A stretch of DNA of 5,690 nt from the NCBI GenBank assembly GCA_900551885.1, contig URXS01000123.1:1-5690 (forward strand), written 5' to 3'. The stretch's first letter is position 1, and each line of letters begins with the position of its first letter. This stretch comes from an uncultured Oscillibacter sp. (GTDB lineage Bacteria; Bacillota; Clostridia; Oscillospirales; Oscillospiraceae). Below, in pieces: positions 5,457-5,690 of this stretch. A program made the translations under genes and the position numbers. The notes beneath the pieces were generated by a model. That model was not told the DNA's origin and searched no databases. It saw only the letters and a program-made list of their open reading frames with translations.

Positions 5457-5477
5457 TGAGAGCGTGTGTGGCAGCGT

Positions 5478-5690
5478 TCAGGTCCGTTTCCGCCAGGTCA
5501 GCAGGAAGGCCGAGTTGACGATCACCAGCACGGACCCTGCATTGTGTACCAGGGCGCCCACCACCGGGTTCAGGATGCCGGTGATGGCCAGGACGATGGC
5601 CACGAAGTTCAGCGTCATGGAGAAGGTCAGATTGCACTTGATGGTGATCATCATCCGCCGGGCCAGCCGCAGCAGGTGGGGCAGCTCCCG
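5478..5690 (-). CDS. Heavy-metal P1B-type ATPase, C-terminal end only
   Basis: Only the last 70 residues lie in the window; the gene continues beyond position 5690. The visible part is the end of a heavy-metal-translocating P-type ATPase. An arginine-rich stretch (ARRMMITIKCNL) that usually follows the phosphorylation domain is followed by two membrane helices at about residues 22-40 and 44-65. These contain NPVVGALVHNAGSVLVIVNS, the typical final-helix signature of CadA/ZntA- and CtpC-like pumps. The protein ends in a short cytosolic WRKRT tail. The metal-selecting membrane motif, the DKTG site and any metal-binding head domain are all outside the window, so the exported metal cannot be stated. 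Terminator hairpins follow the stop, separating it from the methyltransferase unit. Confidence 0.85.
   Translation of the reverse strand, partial: RELPHLLRLARRMMITIKCNLTFSMTLNFVAIVLAITGILNPVVGALVHNAGSVLVIVNSAFLLTWRKRT

Noticed and set aside
5350..5637. 95-codon minus-strand open frame near the right edge
   Set aside because: It overlaps the ATPase C-terminus in another frame; the ATPase frame gives a clear membrane-helix signature and ends at 5478.

Overview
The window reads like chromosomal DNA from a high-GC, Gram-positive Clostridia-type gut anaerobe, in the style of Oscillospiraceae (Flavonifractor/Lawsonibacter/Oscillibacter-like). Reasons: GC-rich third codon positions, strong AGGAGG-type ribosome sites before most genes, an ECF sigma/RsgI-like anti-sigma pair, and a GDPD arrangement common in that group. 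This placement is an inference from style, not a database match.

Layout. (1) Positions 1-1750, plus strand: the 3' part of a glycerophosphodiester phosphodiesterase gene, overlapped by 14 bases by a gene for a multi-pass membrane protein with a DUF2238/YjdF-like look. The two form a translationally linked pair. (2) Positions 1751-2045: a convergent intergenic region packed with hairpins. It includes a 39-base hairpin unit present twice in the same orientation, 190 bases apart, plus two long perfect inverted repeats. (3) Positions 2046-4341, minus strand: a two-gene operon. An ECF-type sigma factor is followed, one base after its stop codon, by a 576-residue membrane anti-sigma protein. That protein has a short cytosolic head, one membrane helix, an RsgI-like middle domain with a DVNPS motif, and four PepSY repeats outside the cell. 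An extended -10 promoter and a leader hairpin precede the operon. (4) Positions 4459-5353, minus strand: a SAM-dependent methyltransferase gene with its own near-consensus promoter (TTGACA-18-TATAAT), a leader of about 160 bases holding an intrinsic terminator/attenuator, a probable TTG start, and a T7-tailed terminator at its end. (5) Positions 5478-5690, minus strand: the last 70 residues of a heavy-metal P1B-type ATPase, followed by terminator hairpins.

How they work together. The clearest system is the sigma/anti-sigma pair. The extracytoplasmic RsgI-like/PepSY region should sense an envelope or extracellular signal and, through the single membrane helix, control release of the sigma factor. 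The GDPD and its membrane partner are probably involved in lipid or envelope glycerophosphodiester metabolism, but nothing in the sequence ties them to the sigma factor. The methyltransferase and the ATPase look like independent transcription units. The least ordinary items are the four-PepSY anti-sigma sensor, the possible attenuator in front of the methyltransferase, and the repeated-hairpin cluster between the convergent operons.
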